Of a stretch of DNA of 64,000 bases, positions 1 to 12,390 are shown in pieces. The position numbers and the translations under genes are program-made. This DNA comes from Phascolomyces articulosus (Eukaryota; Mucoromycota; Mucoromycetes; Mucorales; Lichtheimiaceae). Under the pieces are notes generated by a model. It did not search any database. It was not told where the DNA came from and saw only the letters and a program-made list of their open reading frames with translations. The stretch is taken from NCBI GenBank assembly GCA_025677815.1, contig JAIXMP010000006.1:930001-994000 (forward strand), in the 5' to 3' direction. Numbering within the stretch: position 1 is the first letter of the stretch; every line of letters starts with the position of its first letter.

Positions 1-340
1 GGTAACACAATGTATTTTCTTCTATCTCTATATTAAGATAAAGTGGCTCAAAAACTGGACGAATCATAAAAAAACAAAAGAAACATTTGTCATTTGACTT
101 TTTACGACGATGCACGGTAAATTAGGAGAGATAGATGATGGTGATGATGATGATTGTATTATATTGCAAAAATCCAAACCCATTATCAAAAAAAAAACAA
201 GAATGACATACATAAAAGAATGAAACCTTGCTTGTTTGTTATATATTTCAAAAAAAAAGATTGATTGATTTGCTGGGTTGGGTTGGAGGGGGTGGAATAG
301 TTAAAAGAATATAGAAGGGGGGAGGTTTGATATATGAGTT

Positions 341-371
<31 letters not shown>

Positions 372-657
372 AAAGAATTGGGAAAGAAAATATACAGATC
401 CATTTTATAAAGAATAGAGAAACCAAAATAATAAACGGTTCAGCCACACACACAAAAAAAGCGCCACAAAAAAAGAAGTTTGTATAAAAGGAGAGAGGGC
501 CTTCATAAGAAAAAAAATGTTATATAAATGTTATATCATGCTTTAAAAAGAGGAGGGGGGAATAATAATAATAAAAGAAAAGGTTGTTAATCAATTGTTG
601 TAATAATTGATTTGATGCAAAAAAAAGAATATATAAAGGGAACAATAAGAAGTAGTA
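1..657. other. 3' flank of the C2H2 gene, no gene seen
   Basis: AT-rich sequence downstream of the minus-strand zinc-finger gene. It holds an (AAT)n microsatellite at about 343-371 and several A-runs. The short open frames here read only repeat sequence and are not believable genes. Confidence 0.6.
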
Positions 658-1734
658 TTAATCATCTTCAAGAGGAAATGAAGCAGGCAATAAACCTGGG
701 GAAGAAGCAATAGAAATAGATTCCATATCAGTATCTTCATCGTCATTAAAATCAATATCTTGGTCGCCATCGTCATCGTCATCAATACGAATGGATTCTT
801 CATCGTCATCCATCTCATGACCATCACTACGTTGATGGAATGGCAGACCTTGGACTTGTCTTGTTTCTTGTTGCTGTTGTTCCTCCACTCGTTTGTTATC
901 TAAGCTTACCAAAATAGCAGCGGCTTCTAACATTTGGACTTGTTGATGTTTGGTGAGTAAAAGTTTACTTGTTAATTCCCATTCGTCTGAATGTTCCCAC
1001 CGATGCTTTGAAAGACAACTTGGGTGTTTATACACTTTGCCACAATCGTCACAACGGTGCAAAGCCTTGCCGCTACTGGTGGTACTCGTCATACTACCAC
1101 TACTGGTACCTAAAATACTGGTACTAGGCGGGTGATGTTTACGAATTGCTCCATTACTATGAAAATTGGGTAAAGAGGAACACGTTGTTGTACTGGTGGT
1201 AGTGGATGAATGAGGATGGGTATCAAAAAGTTTATGTCGAATGGTACGTCCACCTGTGGCTGCAGCGGTGGCCGTAGGAGAAGATAAATGATGATGAAGT
1301 ATAGGAGATTCTGCGCGTTGTTTATTTGAATGATAATAATTACTATGACGTAAAATCGAATGAGAATGAGGATGATGAGAAGATGAAGGAGAGGTAGGTA
1401 ACGAAGGTGGAGGTTGCTGTTGTTGCTGTTGTTGTTGTTGCTGGATCGGTATCGGAGAGGAAGAATGTTCAATGGTATAGTTTTCTGGCAGTGAAGTAGA
1501 AAAGTGTTCTAAAGTCAGTGCATTAAAATGAGTCGGTAAAGAGTCCCTTCGTTCTTGTTCCTTGGAAGAAAGGACTTCTCCATTCGCCATGGAAGCTTCA
1601 TCACCATAAGATGAGTTGGGTGGTGACGGAAGGCTTACGGCAGGAGGACCGAGGTGCTTATTATTATTGTTGGTTGTTGTTGTACTAACGTCCTTTTCTT
1701 GTTGACGAAGTTGAAAGGTAAGAGAAGACGACAT
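658..1734 (-). CDS. C2H2 zinc-finger protein, probable transcription factor
   Basis: Single-exon gene of 358 residues starting at an ATG. The only recognisable fold is one C2H2 finger beginning at C228 (CDDCGKVYKHPSCLSKHRWEH). It is followed directly by a helix with the segment SKLLLTKHQQVQMLEAAAIL. A similar helix follows the finger in a family of uncharacterised fungal regulators, so this is more than an isolated finger. The N-terminal half is low complexity (Ser, Thr, His, Asn) with a run of about ten glutamines near residue 100. The C-terminus is a strongly acidic Asp/Glu tract (about 300-345), which could be an activation or interaction region. A nuclear DNA-binding role is inferred from the finger; target genes cannot be told. 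It is divergent from the RnpA-like gene across about 650 bp. Confidence 0.85.
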   Translation of the reverse strand: MSSSLTFQLRQQEKDVSTTTTNNNNKHLGPPAVSLPSPPNSSYGDEASMANGEVLSSKEQERRDSLPTHFNALTLEHFSTSLPENYTIEHSSSPIPIQQQQQQQQQQPPPSLPTSPSSSHHPHSHSILRHSNYYHSNKQRAESPILHHHLSSPTATAAATGGRTIRHKLFDTHPHSSTTTSTTTCSSLPNFHSNGAIRKHHPPSTSILGTSSGSMTSTTSSGKALHRCDDCGKVYKHPSCLSKHRWEHSDEWELTSKLLLTKHQQVQMLEAAAILVSLDNKRVEEQQQQETRQVQGLPFHQRSDGHEMDDDEESIRIDDDDDGDQDIDFNDDEDTDMESISIASSPGLLPASFPLEDD

Positions 1735-2391
1735 TGTGTTTTTTTTTGGTAATGAGGGGATGGCAATAAAATATATATAAAAAAGGGACCTGTTGTTTGT
1801 TTTGTGTTTATGATTATAATAATGAAAGTTAGGAGTGAATTGCTGTGTAGGATGGAATATAGAATAAGCTTATATAAATATCAAGAAGCGGAGTTGTGCA
1901 ATAATTGTTCTTTTTGTCCTGATAACGACTTTATAAAAGGGAAGTGAAAAAGAAGGAAAGAAGTACCTTTAGTATTATATATATGTGTGTGAGTGTGTGT
2001 GTGTGTGTGCTTATTTTCTCGATGCAATTCGAAAATGTGTGTAAGAAAAAAAAAAAAAAAAAAAGAGAGAAGAAAAGAGAAGAAAAGAAAAAAAAGACTG
2101 GTGAAAGCCACACAACAGGCGAAAAAGGCTGATGTATGACTTATTCTCCCCCTTCTCTCTTTTTTTTTCTCACTGTATAACTAATACTACACTCCCCCCA
2201 CACACCCTCACTTAATAAATACACGCACGTACCCCTAATACAAATAATTCGCATGAGTGATTTTTTTTTTGGGTTTAAGGTGATTGGAAAGTCCCGAATT
2301 TTTTTTTTATTTTAAAAATAAAATCTTTTTTAGAAATTAACCGTGCACGCCTTTTTATATATATGTGTGTAGAGTGTAAACTCACAAAATA
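1735..2391. other. Divergent intergenic region with (GT)n microsatellite
   Basis: Likely holds both promoters for the C2H2 gene (-) and the RnpA-like gene (+). It contains a (GT)n repeat at about 1984-2009 and long A and T runs, plus a TATA-like stretch at about 2356-2364 just upstream of the RnpA-like start. The small open frames at 1881-2132 read through the GT and A tracts and are not supported as genes. Confidence 0.5.
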
Positions 2392-2985
2392 ATGATACCC
2401 AGTCTACCATTATTCAAAAGAATTCCTGCATTAACTCAATTAGAAATCGATCCTTTATTTTCAAGAAAAACAGCACTTCATGTTACCAGTGAAGCATTCA
2501 ATGTCAAAGCATTTCCCATCAAGAAACCTTTTCCTTCTAGTATGGACTACACAGCTACCATTATTGTAGGTAAAAAAAGTGTTTCGAAACTTTCAGTGAT
2601 AAGATATCGAGCAAAAAGAAGATTAAAAGCGGTGATCGCCGACGGTTTTCCTCTCCAAGCTCCTAAAGGTATAGTTTGAAATGATAACGAAAAAATTCAT
2701 GGTGACTTTTTGATTGCGTAACAATAAACCCGCAATTCACTCTTCTTCCATTGAGTAATATTGAACTAAAAAACGTTCATCCTATGTGTAGGGTTTCATT
2801 ATATCTTCTATGTAGCACCCCCTATCGTTACATTACCATGGACAACACTTCAAACCCGACTGACACATGCGTTGGATGACCTATCGAAAAAAATAGACAA
2901 ACAAAAAAATTCAGATCCCATGATAAAATCATCTCATCGTTATCCAAAGAAGCAAAAACGTAAAGTCACTCAAGAACAAAAATAA
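2392..2985 (+). CDS. RNase P protein component (RnpA)-like protein, two exons
   Basis: Exons 2392-2668 and 2792-2985 join in phase to 156 residues. The middle reads IIVGKKSVSKLSVIRYRAKRRLKAV. It lines up with the bacterial RnpA signature, where a VSKK-like strand is followed by the basic RNR helix (RNRxKRRLRE type). After the intron, a hydrophobic strand (HYIFYVAPPI) and a helix beginning LQTRLTHALDDL match the end of the RnpA fold. A basic, Lys-rich tail follows. Length is close to bacterial RnpA (about 110-130) plus short extensions. Bacterial RnpA binds the RNase P RNA and helps cut the 5' leader from pre-tRNA. In a fungus the obvious place for such a protein is the mitochondrion, but no clear presequence is visible. 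Family assignment is by eye. Confidence 0.6.
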
Positions 2986-3016
2986 CCCTACCTTACCTTA
3001 CCTTACCATACCTTAC
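2986..3016 (+). repeat. CCTTA pentanucleotide tandem repeat
   Basis: Immediately after the stop codon of the RnpA-like gene there are about six imperfect copies of CCTTA (with CCCTA and CCATA variants). It is short and likely a slippage repeat in the 3' UTR. It is not the TTAGGG telomere unit. Confidence 0.7.
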
Positions 3017-5074
3017 ATCTTCTTATATTGTATATATTAACATTTCATAAATAAAATAATAATTGATATATTATTCCACAAATTGTAAATAAAAGATAGA
3101 TTTTTAATAAGTCATCCTTCATGGTGCTACTAAATGACAATTCGTCCCTGACAAAAAAAAAAGTTACCTTCATGACATATCAGGCGTACGACACCCAAAA
3201 AAAAATCATTCTATTCTATATCATACGACTCGGTACTTTGTCGTTCATCTGGGCCTCTTTTTTTTTTCTACAATGATGTTAGACACATCATTTTTTAATA
3301 CAAGGTCATCTATTTGAATACTCGATCGTTTCATTAGCGATTTGTGATAAAGAAAAAAAAGAGAAGAAAAAGTAGGGAATGGGTAAAAAAAAAAGTTAAA
3401 ACAAACATTCAACACTTATCTCAACACCGCATACCAGTTTTCTTTTCAACAGACTTATTATAGGATAACAGTGCCATCTATTCTTTATAATAATATAGCT
3501 ATGTTATTCAAATTATTTCATCATCATCATTCTATCATTTAATAATAAAAAATAATTTAGTCAACAGAACATTGGGTTGGTGATGACAATATATCACAAC
3601 ACCTACCTCATTATTGGACCCATGATTTGCATCATTTTTTTCTTTTGTTTTTTCTTGGTAGAATAAGGTAAATATGTTTAAACGTCAAAAAAGTCATCAT
3701 TACTCCATAGGGTATTACCGAATATGTTTTTTTTTCTTATGAATCATGACTACTGCTTATAACCTAATGTCATGCCTTTTTCATTTAAATAGATATCATA
3801 GTATGTTATCAATAAGAGCTTCTTATCATTTATATGACCTTAAGAGCATCATCAGCATCAAGAAAGAATCTGCCAAGAAAAACAAAAGTATATAGAGTTA
3901 CTGCCCTCAATAATAAAAACTTGGGATAAGGATCCATAAATGTAAAACAATCCATGAATAATGTAGGAATAAAACTATGTCATTGATATTTATGCTAAAG
4001 GAATAATAATAAAAATAATGAGTTTACCTTAATAAAATGTAGTTCACTTTGAAATGAATAAAAAGAAATGTATTTTGGATATCGTCTACTACGTGCAGAT
4101 TATTCATTCTCGGTGAAACGAAAAATTTTGAGTATGGGACGTACTAGAATTTCATTCCTTACGCTGATCGTTCATAATGTAAGGAACGTACATTTTATAG
4201 GTACTTAATGCAGAAGATCCCATTGTCACATATATAATAGTAATAATAAAGGATCATTCATGCTTTACGCTGTTGTAAAAGTAGATAGTTAAAGTTTGAC
4301 TTTAAGAGAGAATAAATATAATTATAACTTTATTAAGAGTTTATTATTTCTATGTAGATATAACGATAAGGATCGGTTGTCATGAATATATATATGTTCT
4401 TAAGGAGGTACTTCATTACTTTATATTAACAATATCCACTCATATGTATTTGAATGCTATCTGCTGCCATGGCTATTTTGTATGCGTTTTTTTTAAAAAA
4501 AATTGCATAACCATCATCCTCACCAGTGAAAATGCAGGAAAAAAAACAATATTTGGGATGCTATACTCTCTATAGATATACATAATTATGTGGTTCACTT
4601 TAAAAGATTTGTTTATTTGTTATTACTTGATAGAGAGATATACTTTACCTTTGAACATAAATCATCGATTTATAAAGCAAGATGTATAAAGATACCATTC
4701 CCTTTCTATTAGACATCGCCACACCGTTTTTATAACCATTGAGGATATTTCTAAGAGTAGTTGTATTGTAATTATAAAATATATTTAATGTTGTTTTTAT
4801 ATATAAAAAAAAGAAAGAGAGAGAAAGAGAGAGAAAGAGGGTTATATGTATACAATTTTAAGCAAATTTCTGGGAAATGATAATCATGCTAAATATGAAA
4901 TGTGAGAAAAACATAGAGATAAAAAGATAGTAGAAATGGGAAATTGATTTATGAGTGTGTTATGTGTGCATTATATGATTATTATGTGTATTTTTTTAGG
5001 TAAAAAATAGAGGTTGTGATAAAGAGAGTGAGACAGATAGAAGGTGAAGGTGAAGGGTAATTGTTTTTTTTTCT
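3017..5074. other. Intergenic, no gene seen
   Basis: Two kilobases between convergent genes (RnpA-like + and CHTOP-like -). The sequence is AT-rich with frequent stops in all frames, A/T homopolymers and a GA-rich tract at about 4810-4840. No RNA gene or mobile element was recognised. Confidence 0.5.
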
Positions 5075-5824
5075 TTACAAATCCATAAGAACATCACCAT
5101 CACCACTTTCATCCATATAAGAGTTGAGTTCAGCATCTAATCTGGATTGTGCCGTTTGAGGATCCTTCATCATATAATCATCCAATGACTTGTCCAAATC
5201 TTTGGCGGTCACGGGCTTTTTACCCTTATTGTTATTGTTGTTGTTCTTATTACGACCTTTTTGGTTGTTGTTATTGTTAGCACGGTTACCACCCCGTTGT
5301 TGTTGGGATGAAGATGAAGCGCCACGGTTATTATTGCGTTGTTGTTGAGTGACACGATGACCAGTCGTACGTCGATTGCCAAGGCCAGGTCGACCATGAC
5401 GTTGGTTGCTATTACGATTACCTGCTGCGGATCGTACAACACCTTGCATTGCAGAAGTAGTAGAAGCATGATTACCATTGCGTTTACGGACACCACCACT
5501 GGCAGGTCTGCTTAATCGGTTTTGAATATTGGAAGTATTACGTCGACCAGGTTTGGCATTGTTATTGTTGCTATTTCCACCACGAATACGTGAAAATACA
5601 CTACCAGTACCATTGGAGGATGGTTTCTTGGATTGGTCTAATTGACTGAATCTATATATATATATACGAATAAGGTTATTTTTTATTAGTCAAAATTTCA
5701 AATAGCCCATGTATCCGTGAGTGTGATTATTTGCTTACCGTTCATTTAAACCACCACCGTTACCACCAAGAGTGACAACGCGACCGCTGTTGTTGTTATT
5801 GTTGTAAACTCTGCGAGGTGCCAT
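5075..5824 (-). CDS. CHTOP-like (FoP domain) RNA-export/chromatin factor
   Basis: Two exons on the minus strand (5739-5824 and 5075-5651) join to 220 residues. The C-terminus carries the FoP repeat seen in chromatin target of PRMT1: LDKSLDDYMMKD followed by LDAELNSYMDES, two copies of an LDxxLxxYM unit at about 170-213. The middle is an Arg/Gly/Asn-rich disordered region (GRPGLGNRR, QQQRGGNR), as expected for a methylated RNA-binding tail. Near the N-terminus LNERFSQL resembles the short UAP56-binding motif of mRNA export adaptors such as ALYREF and UIF. In animals CHTOP joins the TREX complex and links PRMT1 with mRNA export; the same nuclear role is inferred here. An 87-bp intron splits the LNER|FSQL motif. 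Confidence 0.75.
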
Positions 5825-8800
5825 TGTAAATCTTTTTGTTATTCTTTACGAAGAAAGTAGGAAAAAGATGGGTCAGCAAAGATCATATATTTCGTAAACA
5901 TAAAAAATTCAATATAGCAAATGGGAATGGTTTTTTGGTTGTTGTTATTCCAACTGGGGTCGTCTTCTTTTTCCGTTTGTCATTACCCGAAGTAAAAAAA
6001 AAAAAAGGAATCCCATTTCGTCCCTCATACACACCCCAACGCTTTCACCCCTAAACCAAAAAGTGTTTCATCCCACATCCTGTAGAAATTTGTATGAAAA
6101 AAGGAGTGAGAGGGAGAGTGAGAGAAAAAGAGAGAATCCTCACGATGGTGAAAAAAAACCAAGGGAATCATGAACTGGAAGCAGTGAAAATAAAAAAAGA
6201 AACCGCCTGATCATAATACCGTTGTTGTTTTTTTTCTTTTGGTTTGCTATGTGTTTTGTTCGTTGCGTCACGCTCCCACCACCAAACAGACACAATACCC
6301 ATGGCACAAACAAAATGAAAAAAAACAGAATGGAAAGGAAAAGAGAGAGAGGAAGAGAGGGAGAGTGAATGATGTATGGTGTGTATAGATTGAATCAGAA
6401 AACAAACGTCGAAATACCAAAAGTAAAAAAAAAAGTGTATGGACTCCCTCGACCAGAGTGAAAAAGCACCTGCTGCTGCTGCTGCTTTTGTTGCTGCTGT
6501 AGCTGCTGTTGCTGTGGGAATCGTTGCCTCCATTATAAAATCATTCCAAGAAAGAATGTTTTTCTTTTGAATAAAGACAAAAGTTCATCGTCTTCCATCA
6601 ACACCAAGAAAAAAAACAGGTCCGTTTTTTTTCTTTACCCCATCCACAGGCAAGGGGAGAGAGGGAGAGAGAATAAAAACAAGGCACTCTTCAAATAAAA
6701 TAAAAACCCCAATGCATTTACAGCCAAAAGAAAAAAAAGAAGAACAGAAAAAGAGAGTTTTCAACGGTTGACGGCTCCAAGAAGGAACAAGTTGACCAAT
6801 ACCAGAGAAGATGGAGGCATGCCACTTACAATAAAGTTGCCAAGATGACCGGGTTATATTGTTTTGTCTTGAGAAAATCCGTTTGGAAAGGATTAAAAGT
6901 TGTTGTTATTTTTTGTTGTCTTGTAGAAAAAAAAACGTTTGTTTTTTTGGATGGAGAGGACCTTGGTATATAAAAGTTCAGTAAAAATATAATGTGGAGA
7001 TCAATGAGGAAGAAAGATTTCTTGTTTGATCTTTTTGTTCTTGTGTTTGGATGGGAGGCCTTTTTTTTGAAGAAAAGGAAAGAGAGAAGTTGCTGCGAAC
7101 AAATGAAAGTGGGAAGGGGATGGAGATTTATATAGTTTTGAATGCCCGCTTGAGATAAATTGCGGCGCAGTATTCCGATTTGGATAAGGAGCACTATAAT
7201 CTATTTTGTAACTGCTTCCAAGCAAATTTATTACTAGTATTCAAGAAAATCCATAATATATTTTATATTCTCTATAGATATATTTATACATGTTCGAGAT
7301 GTATAGCTACTGTAAGATGAGATTGAAAAAGAAATATATTTTCCTACAAAAAATAGCAATGGCTGTTGCTTGTTATTCCTTTACGTGCTCGCCATGTTGA
7401 TGGTATCATTCTTCCATAAAAATAAAAATAAAATCCACCCAATTTATCAAAGGTTCTAGCAACGAATATGGCAGTTTATTCAAAATTGTGGCGCGCCTCA
7501 TTTTGTTGTAGATCAGTTGAACATGATTTTATTTTTTGCTCAGCTATTTTTATCTTTAAATCACACATACATATTTATCCCTATTGAGCATAACGACAAT
7601 GTCGATGGTATATAGGAACAAGTAATTAAAAATTAATATTAATAACCACCAAGGGCAATAATGGTCTCTACGATTAAACCTTTCAGTTGCTCAAGTAAAA
7701 GATAGTAAATATAATAGCTCCATTATTAATATCATTTGCCTTTCTCTTCCTCAGAATCAATATAGTCGTCGTACTACATATTGAGCAAAAATGACAACTA
7801 CTTCTAATTCATGCTATTTATTACTCTCTTTTTAACTGTATCAACAACCAATCCGTACATATCATATGCACACAGAGAAAATCTGATAAATGTGCGCGGA
7901 TATCAGGTCAAGGCGCTTTTTCTTTTTTTCTTTTTTTAAGTTTTTTATTAACAGCTTTTCTGGAAGAAGGATGATTGAAAATAATAATATAGGATGGTTG
8001 GAATGTGTGAAACATATAATAATTCAGTTTTTTAAGGTATACACTGTCGAGTGTGGAGTCGTGCAGATACTAAGATTTCTTATGATTTCCTCATTATCTC
8101 TTGTGGATAACTTCCAATTTTAATTGCTGCTTTTTTACAGATACTTAATTTTTATACTAAACGGACGATGATCATTGATGGTTGTGACCCAGTGCCAGTG
8201 GTACATAGTAGCCTTCCTTTATCTTACCATGTATATTCACTAATGGTGTTTGGTTGTGAGCAATAGGAAAAATAACTATCCAGGTCGGAAGCTTTTATCC
8301 TGTTATTGATCCATGCATGTTACAGTTGTACTACTCATGATTATATAGATATAATAGTGAATCAATTTCCAATGGTATATTAATAGATTTCTCATACTAT
8401 AGGGAGTTGGTTTTTGAAATTCTTAAACATAATTCTCCCATTCGTCTACTTATACCAATTCACTTGTGCCACACAGACCTCGTTTAAATCCTACACAAAA
8501 AAATTTTCATGTTGGTGGATAGTAATAAAGCAAAGTCAATACAAGCTGATAACTACAGTAACGTTGCTGGAAGTTAATTTTCGTTCAATCTAGTTATTGT
8601 TCAATGCTCTTGCTGGGACAGCTGCAAGTTTGGCCAAACCATAAGTAGAAGATGTTTTTGAAAATCGCTTTTTGTCTTTGAAGAATGGTAAATTTATTCG
8701 ATATGATAAGTAAGGAACCAGGGATCATTGAATGGCAATATCCAACTGCTGTGTTGCTACTAAATATGGACAATGGCCATTACCGCATGTTTTCATGATC

Positions 8801-9169
8801 GAGGTTGAATTATTATATAATTTTGTCTTTTATATATCTATAAACGGTGCAAGGATCCGTTGAACATGTAGCCATCATCCTACATCACGATATCTTGATG
8901 CAAGCGCATATGGTATTAAAATAAAGATGACCAATCAGGGGCCCTAAAGTACGTTTGTCATTGGTAAATAATACTGACTACTCAAAGTATTCGTATTGAC
9001 AGTAGTGTTGAAGATACCAATGGTGAAATTGCGTGCCTTTTTTTTTATCATTGGATACGCTCTTTGTAAGTGATGAGCCATGTGGCCATTCTCTGTCTTT
9101 GTTAGATACGTATGTGATTCGATCCTACAGTCTTGCTGTGATACCCCTTTTAGGTTACATATTGTATTT
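5825..9169. other. Long intergenic region, no supported gene
   Basis: About 3.3 kb between the CHTOP-like gene and arm A of the inverted duplication. It includes GA-rich and T-rich tracts and a GCT/CTG trinucleotide run at about 6472-6512. A minus-strand open frame starting at an ATG near 6533 begins with an Ala/Thr-rich stretch produced by that repeat, then becomes hydrophobic low-complexity sequence; I do not support it as a gene. The region 7200-9169 has stops in all frames and nothing recognisable. Confidence 0.45.
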
Positions 9170-9940
9170 CGTCATATAATACTTTGTTGCTACTATGAAG
9201 ATTTGAGATCCTTTATTCGACCCATTTCCAACGACACGCCTCAAGTAACTTTTTTATTGTTCAAAGCTTGATTTCTTATTTCACCCCTGCTTACAAGTGA
9301 GGATCATCGCCATAGTGGTAACATCATGTTGCTTGGATACTAGTGGTCATATTATTCTTATTGGTGAGTTATTATTGGAAGGTTGAGAATTTGAAAAAAA
9401 AAGGAGGAAATGTCTTTATCATTCAAATAAATTGTTCGTTTTTGATACTGTTCTTAGCAGTGTCTAGTAGCACATTTAAAAGCTTAACACTTAAGTGTAC
9501 TACTGCTGAGATAATTTAGGTTACATGATTGAGAAACACCACTATGCTATTTGTAACCATTGGATTTTCAATTACCTTCTTTGTCTAATTATAATACGTC
9601 TAAAATGGTGGCAATGATGAACAAGCCTTAAGCAATTCTTGGCTCTTTGATGTTGTTTTAACCAGTCCACCCATGATTCAAAGAAAAAATCAATACCAGA
9701 CATTTGCATCCTAGCTCAAAACTCGACTATTCCTAACGTGTAGCTGTTAAATTCATCAGGATGTATATGAAGGACCCCTCAGATTGACAAATAATATTAT
9801 TTATAAAACCTATTAGACTCGTTATCGATTTATTGAACAATCAAAGTTTTTATTTTGCTGTACTCTGAGTTGAGATATTTTAAAAATGAACATAAGTTTA
9901 ATTAATTAGTACGTAAATTATTTATATCAATTGCTCATTT

Positions 9941-11579
9941 TTATTGAATCAAAAATGTTTCTTTGTTTAAATTACAGTCAGAGAAAAAATCTTCGTTACT
10001 TTCTATTTCACAACATCCAATAACTTTATAGAATTCCACTCCTTGTTCCTTTTTAATGACAGGATAGTAGTGATATTCGTTACTTTTAAACGAAATTTCA
10101 GAAAGGATGACATATTGTGTTGGAGGGTCATCCAAACTGTCTGCTAAATTATCAAAACAAATTCTTGAAATTCGATAATCATCACTTTGTATGTGACACC
10201 AGCACAAGTTTTCCTTTTTTATCTCCATGAATCTTGACAATTGTTGAAGTTTTTTAGAGATTTCATCGAAAAATAATGTATTTTCGCCATACTTCGAATA
10301 GCTAATATAATCGTCAAATATGATTGTTTTCATTTTGTTTGTTCCAGGTAATTGAACAACTGTACACAAACAATATTTTCGTTTATCAACGTCATTATTG
10401 ATATGGTCGGGAATTGGTGGTATATCTTCTTTTCGTATAGTTAAATTGTCAATATCGATGGATTGGTTGTTTGTAGCATAAGTAGTGGTAACATGCATGG
10501 TTTTTCCAATTATATTGTAATTTTGAAATGAGGTTGTTATATCAACTGAAATGTGTTCACCATTAACACCGGTCCATGATGGTAAAAACTTGTATTCATG
10601 GATTGTTGAATGATGAAAATCATCATTTTTAAAGAAAAGAATGCTGATATCTTTTTTTGCTAAAAGACCATAGAATTGAATCATCAAGTCTTCATATGGT
10701 TGATCGTAGTCGATTTTGATTTTGTCGATAAATTCCGGGAAAAGATGGATGAGAGCAAAAATACGATCGTGTTCATTGGTACTTGTTCGCTGGTGTGCAT
10801 GATGTAGAATTTGCGCAACGTTTAGCTCGGAAGGTGATTTTGTTAAAACTTTTAAGTCATCGTACACATTATGTCCCCATTCATGTTTATTTCTTCCGAC
10901 AAATAATAGTCTTTTCGCCTTCAATGCTTTTTCTAAAGTCCATAAACGTTTGAAATATTGATGTTCTCTTTCATCTAAAAAAAAGTCTGATAGAGAGTAA
11001 TCAGGTACAAGTGCAACAAGCATTTTCGTATATATGATGCATGTTGCGTATTTCACGATGCTTGTCTTCTTTGTCGTTTTGATTGATGCATAATTGATCG
11101 TACCATATATATTTGATGTTGAATTGTCGACATATATGCTGAATGATGCCTTCAAATTTGACATGTTTGGTTGTTTTTGTAAAGTAATAGTTATTATGCT
11201 CCATGATATATAAAACTTGATATATCTTGTTCAATTTAATAGTATAAAATTTTTTGTAACGAGAAATAACCATATCAGGAGAAATATTATTGTCATAATA
11301 AATTATCTCATGTTTGCCTTCATCGATTCGTTTATATTTCCCAGTGGTTTCATTAAGTAAAAAGTCTCCTGATTGATTCCATGAATACGATAATGCGCAG
11401 TAACCTTCGTTCACTTGAGATCCATCGACTACTTTCATATCAGAAATACGAACAAGTTTGGTAGGCATAAAGTCTGGTTTGGGTAAATCATTGGGGATTG
11501 TTATGTGCGGTTTTACACTTTGGATGAGTTCATGTTTATCGTTTCTAGAATATTGTTTCGTCTCGTAGGTAATATACAT
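9941..11579 (-). pseudogene. HET-domain protein, frameshifted copy A
   Basis: A minus-strand gene of about 540 codons, closely related to copy B at 42.3-43.8 kb. The N-terminal part starts at the ATG at 11579 and shows HET-domain marks: GYCALSYSWNQ, then IWYDQLCINQNDKED and IRNMHHIYENA. The frame then hits a stop at 11001 while the protein continues in another frame (VPDYSLSDFF, FKRLWTLEKALKAKRLLFVG, TNEHDRIFALIHLFPEF) to a stop at 9941. Relative to copy B, eight bases are missing at about 11011/11012, next to a TTGCA that is duplicated in copy B, which fits slippage between short direct repeats. HET domains act in fungal non-self recognition and cell death; their fold is related to TIR. This copy cannot make the full protein unless the break is an assembly error. 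A spliced 5' leader intron (about 11586-11671) is conserved with copy B. Confidence 0.85.
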
Positions 11580-11994
11580 TTTTTTCTATGACTATAAATA
11601 AAATAAGTTCGACAAGTTAGTTTCAATATAATCGTAGATAATAGAAATAAAAAAGAAAGATGTTTACTCACAGATAAAGAAGAAACGGATGGTACTATTG
11701 TTGGAAAAATTGCAAGAGAGTGTACAGTGGTGATGAATTTTAATGGTAATAAATGCGCGTTCTTTAAAGGACTTTCTATCAAATGAAGGGTGGTGATGAA
11801 GTAGTAAATAGAAAATGAAAAATAAAGAAGAAAAAAAATAAATACATAAGGCTTATAAATATACCTTTTTTCACACTAAACTATTGTGACATATTACAAG
11901 TAGCTCCGCCAATACTTGAAAGAGCATTCTATAAATAATAAAATAATGAGTAATATTTGTTTATATGCAGACGATTAAGTAAAGAAAAGAGTAT

Positions 11995-12390
11995 TTACTG
12001 TTCTTTACTTCTTCTTTTTTTCGTCAAATCGACTTTGATAATATGAATTTTTTTAATCATGTCGTTGAATGTTTGATTCACTGTTGCCGAACGACTAGGA
12101 AGCAATATAGTAAAACGTGCAGTAAGATAGTTAGAATAAGCGAAAGGAAAAGCGCAGCTCCGCGTCTTTGTGCAATACAGAAACACAATTACACAAAACA
12201 ATAATATTCTAAGCCCAAACTTTAAAACCGCCCAAAAGAAAACAACCCTTCTAGATTTGATACTTCCCAAGAGTTCATACCATAATTCTTCCAGTAAACT
12301 TCTGTGAATGTCAATATAAAGGCAACAGCTTGTGTTGGGTTTGTGTATTGCTTTTTCAACTTGAAAAAGGGGAAAAGAGAAGAATCAATA
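11995..12390 (-). other. Open frame with one membrane-like segment, unassigned
   Basis: In arm A a frame of about 130 codons is open from about 12384 to 11995 but has no in-frame ATG. It includes a hydrophobic stretch (FFWAVLKFGLRILLFCVIVF) and a basic end. The homologous stretch of arm B (about 41350-41750) is broken by stops and small indels. An ATG with a signal-like start lies just upstream in another frame in both arms. It may be a decayed exon or a chance frame; I assign no function. Confidence 0.25.

Noticed and set aside
2986..3016. CCTTA repeats as a telomere or interstitial telomere
   Set aside because: The unit is five bases and imperfect, not TTAGGG; it sits right after a stop codon and looks like slippage.
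6168..6533. Minus-strand frame beginning with an Ala/Thr-rich stretch near the CHTOP-like gene
   Set aside because: The start is made by a GCT/CTG repeat and the rest is hydrophobic low complexity; no continuation exon found.
11001..11020. HET copy A frame break as an intron or programmed frameshift
   Set aside because: Copy B has eight extra bases exactly there with a repeated TTGCA; no splice sites or slippery heptamer are seen. A deletion fits best.
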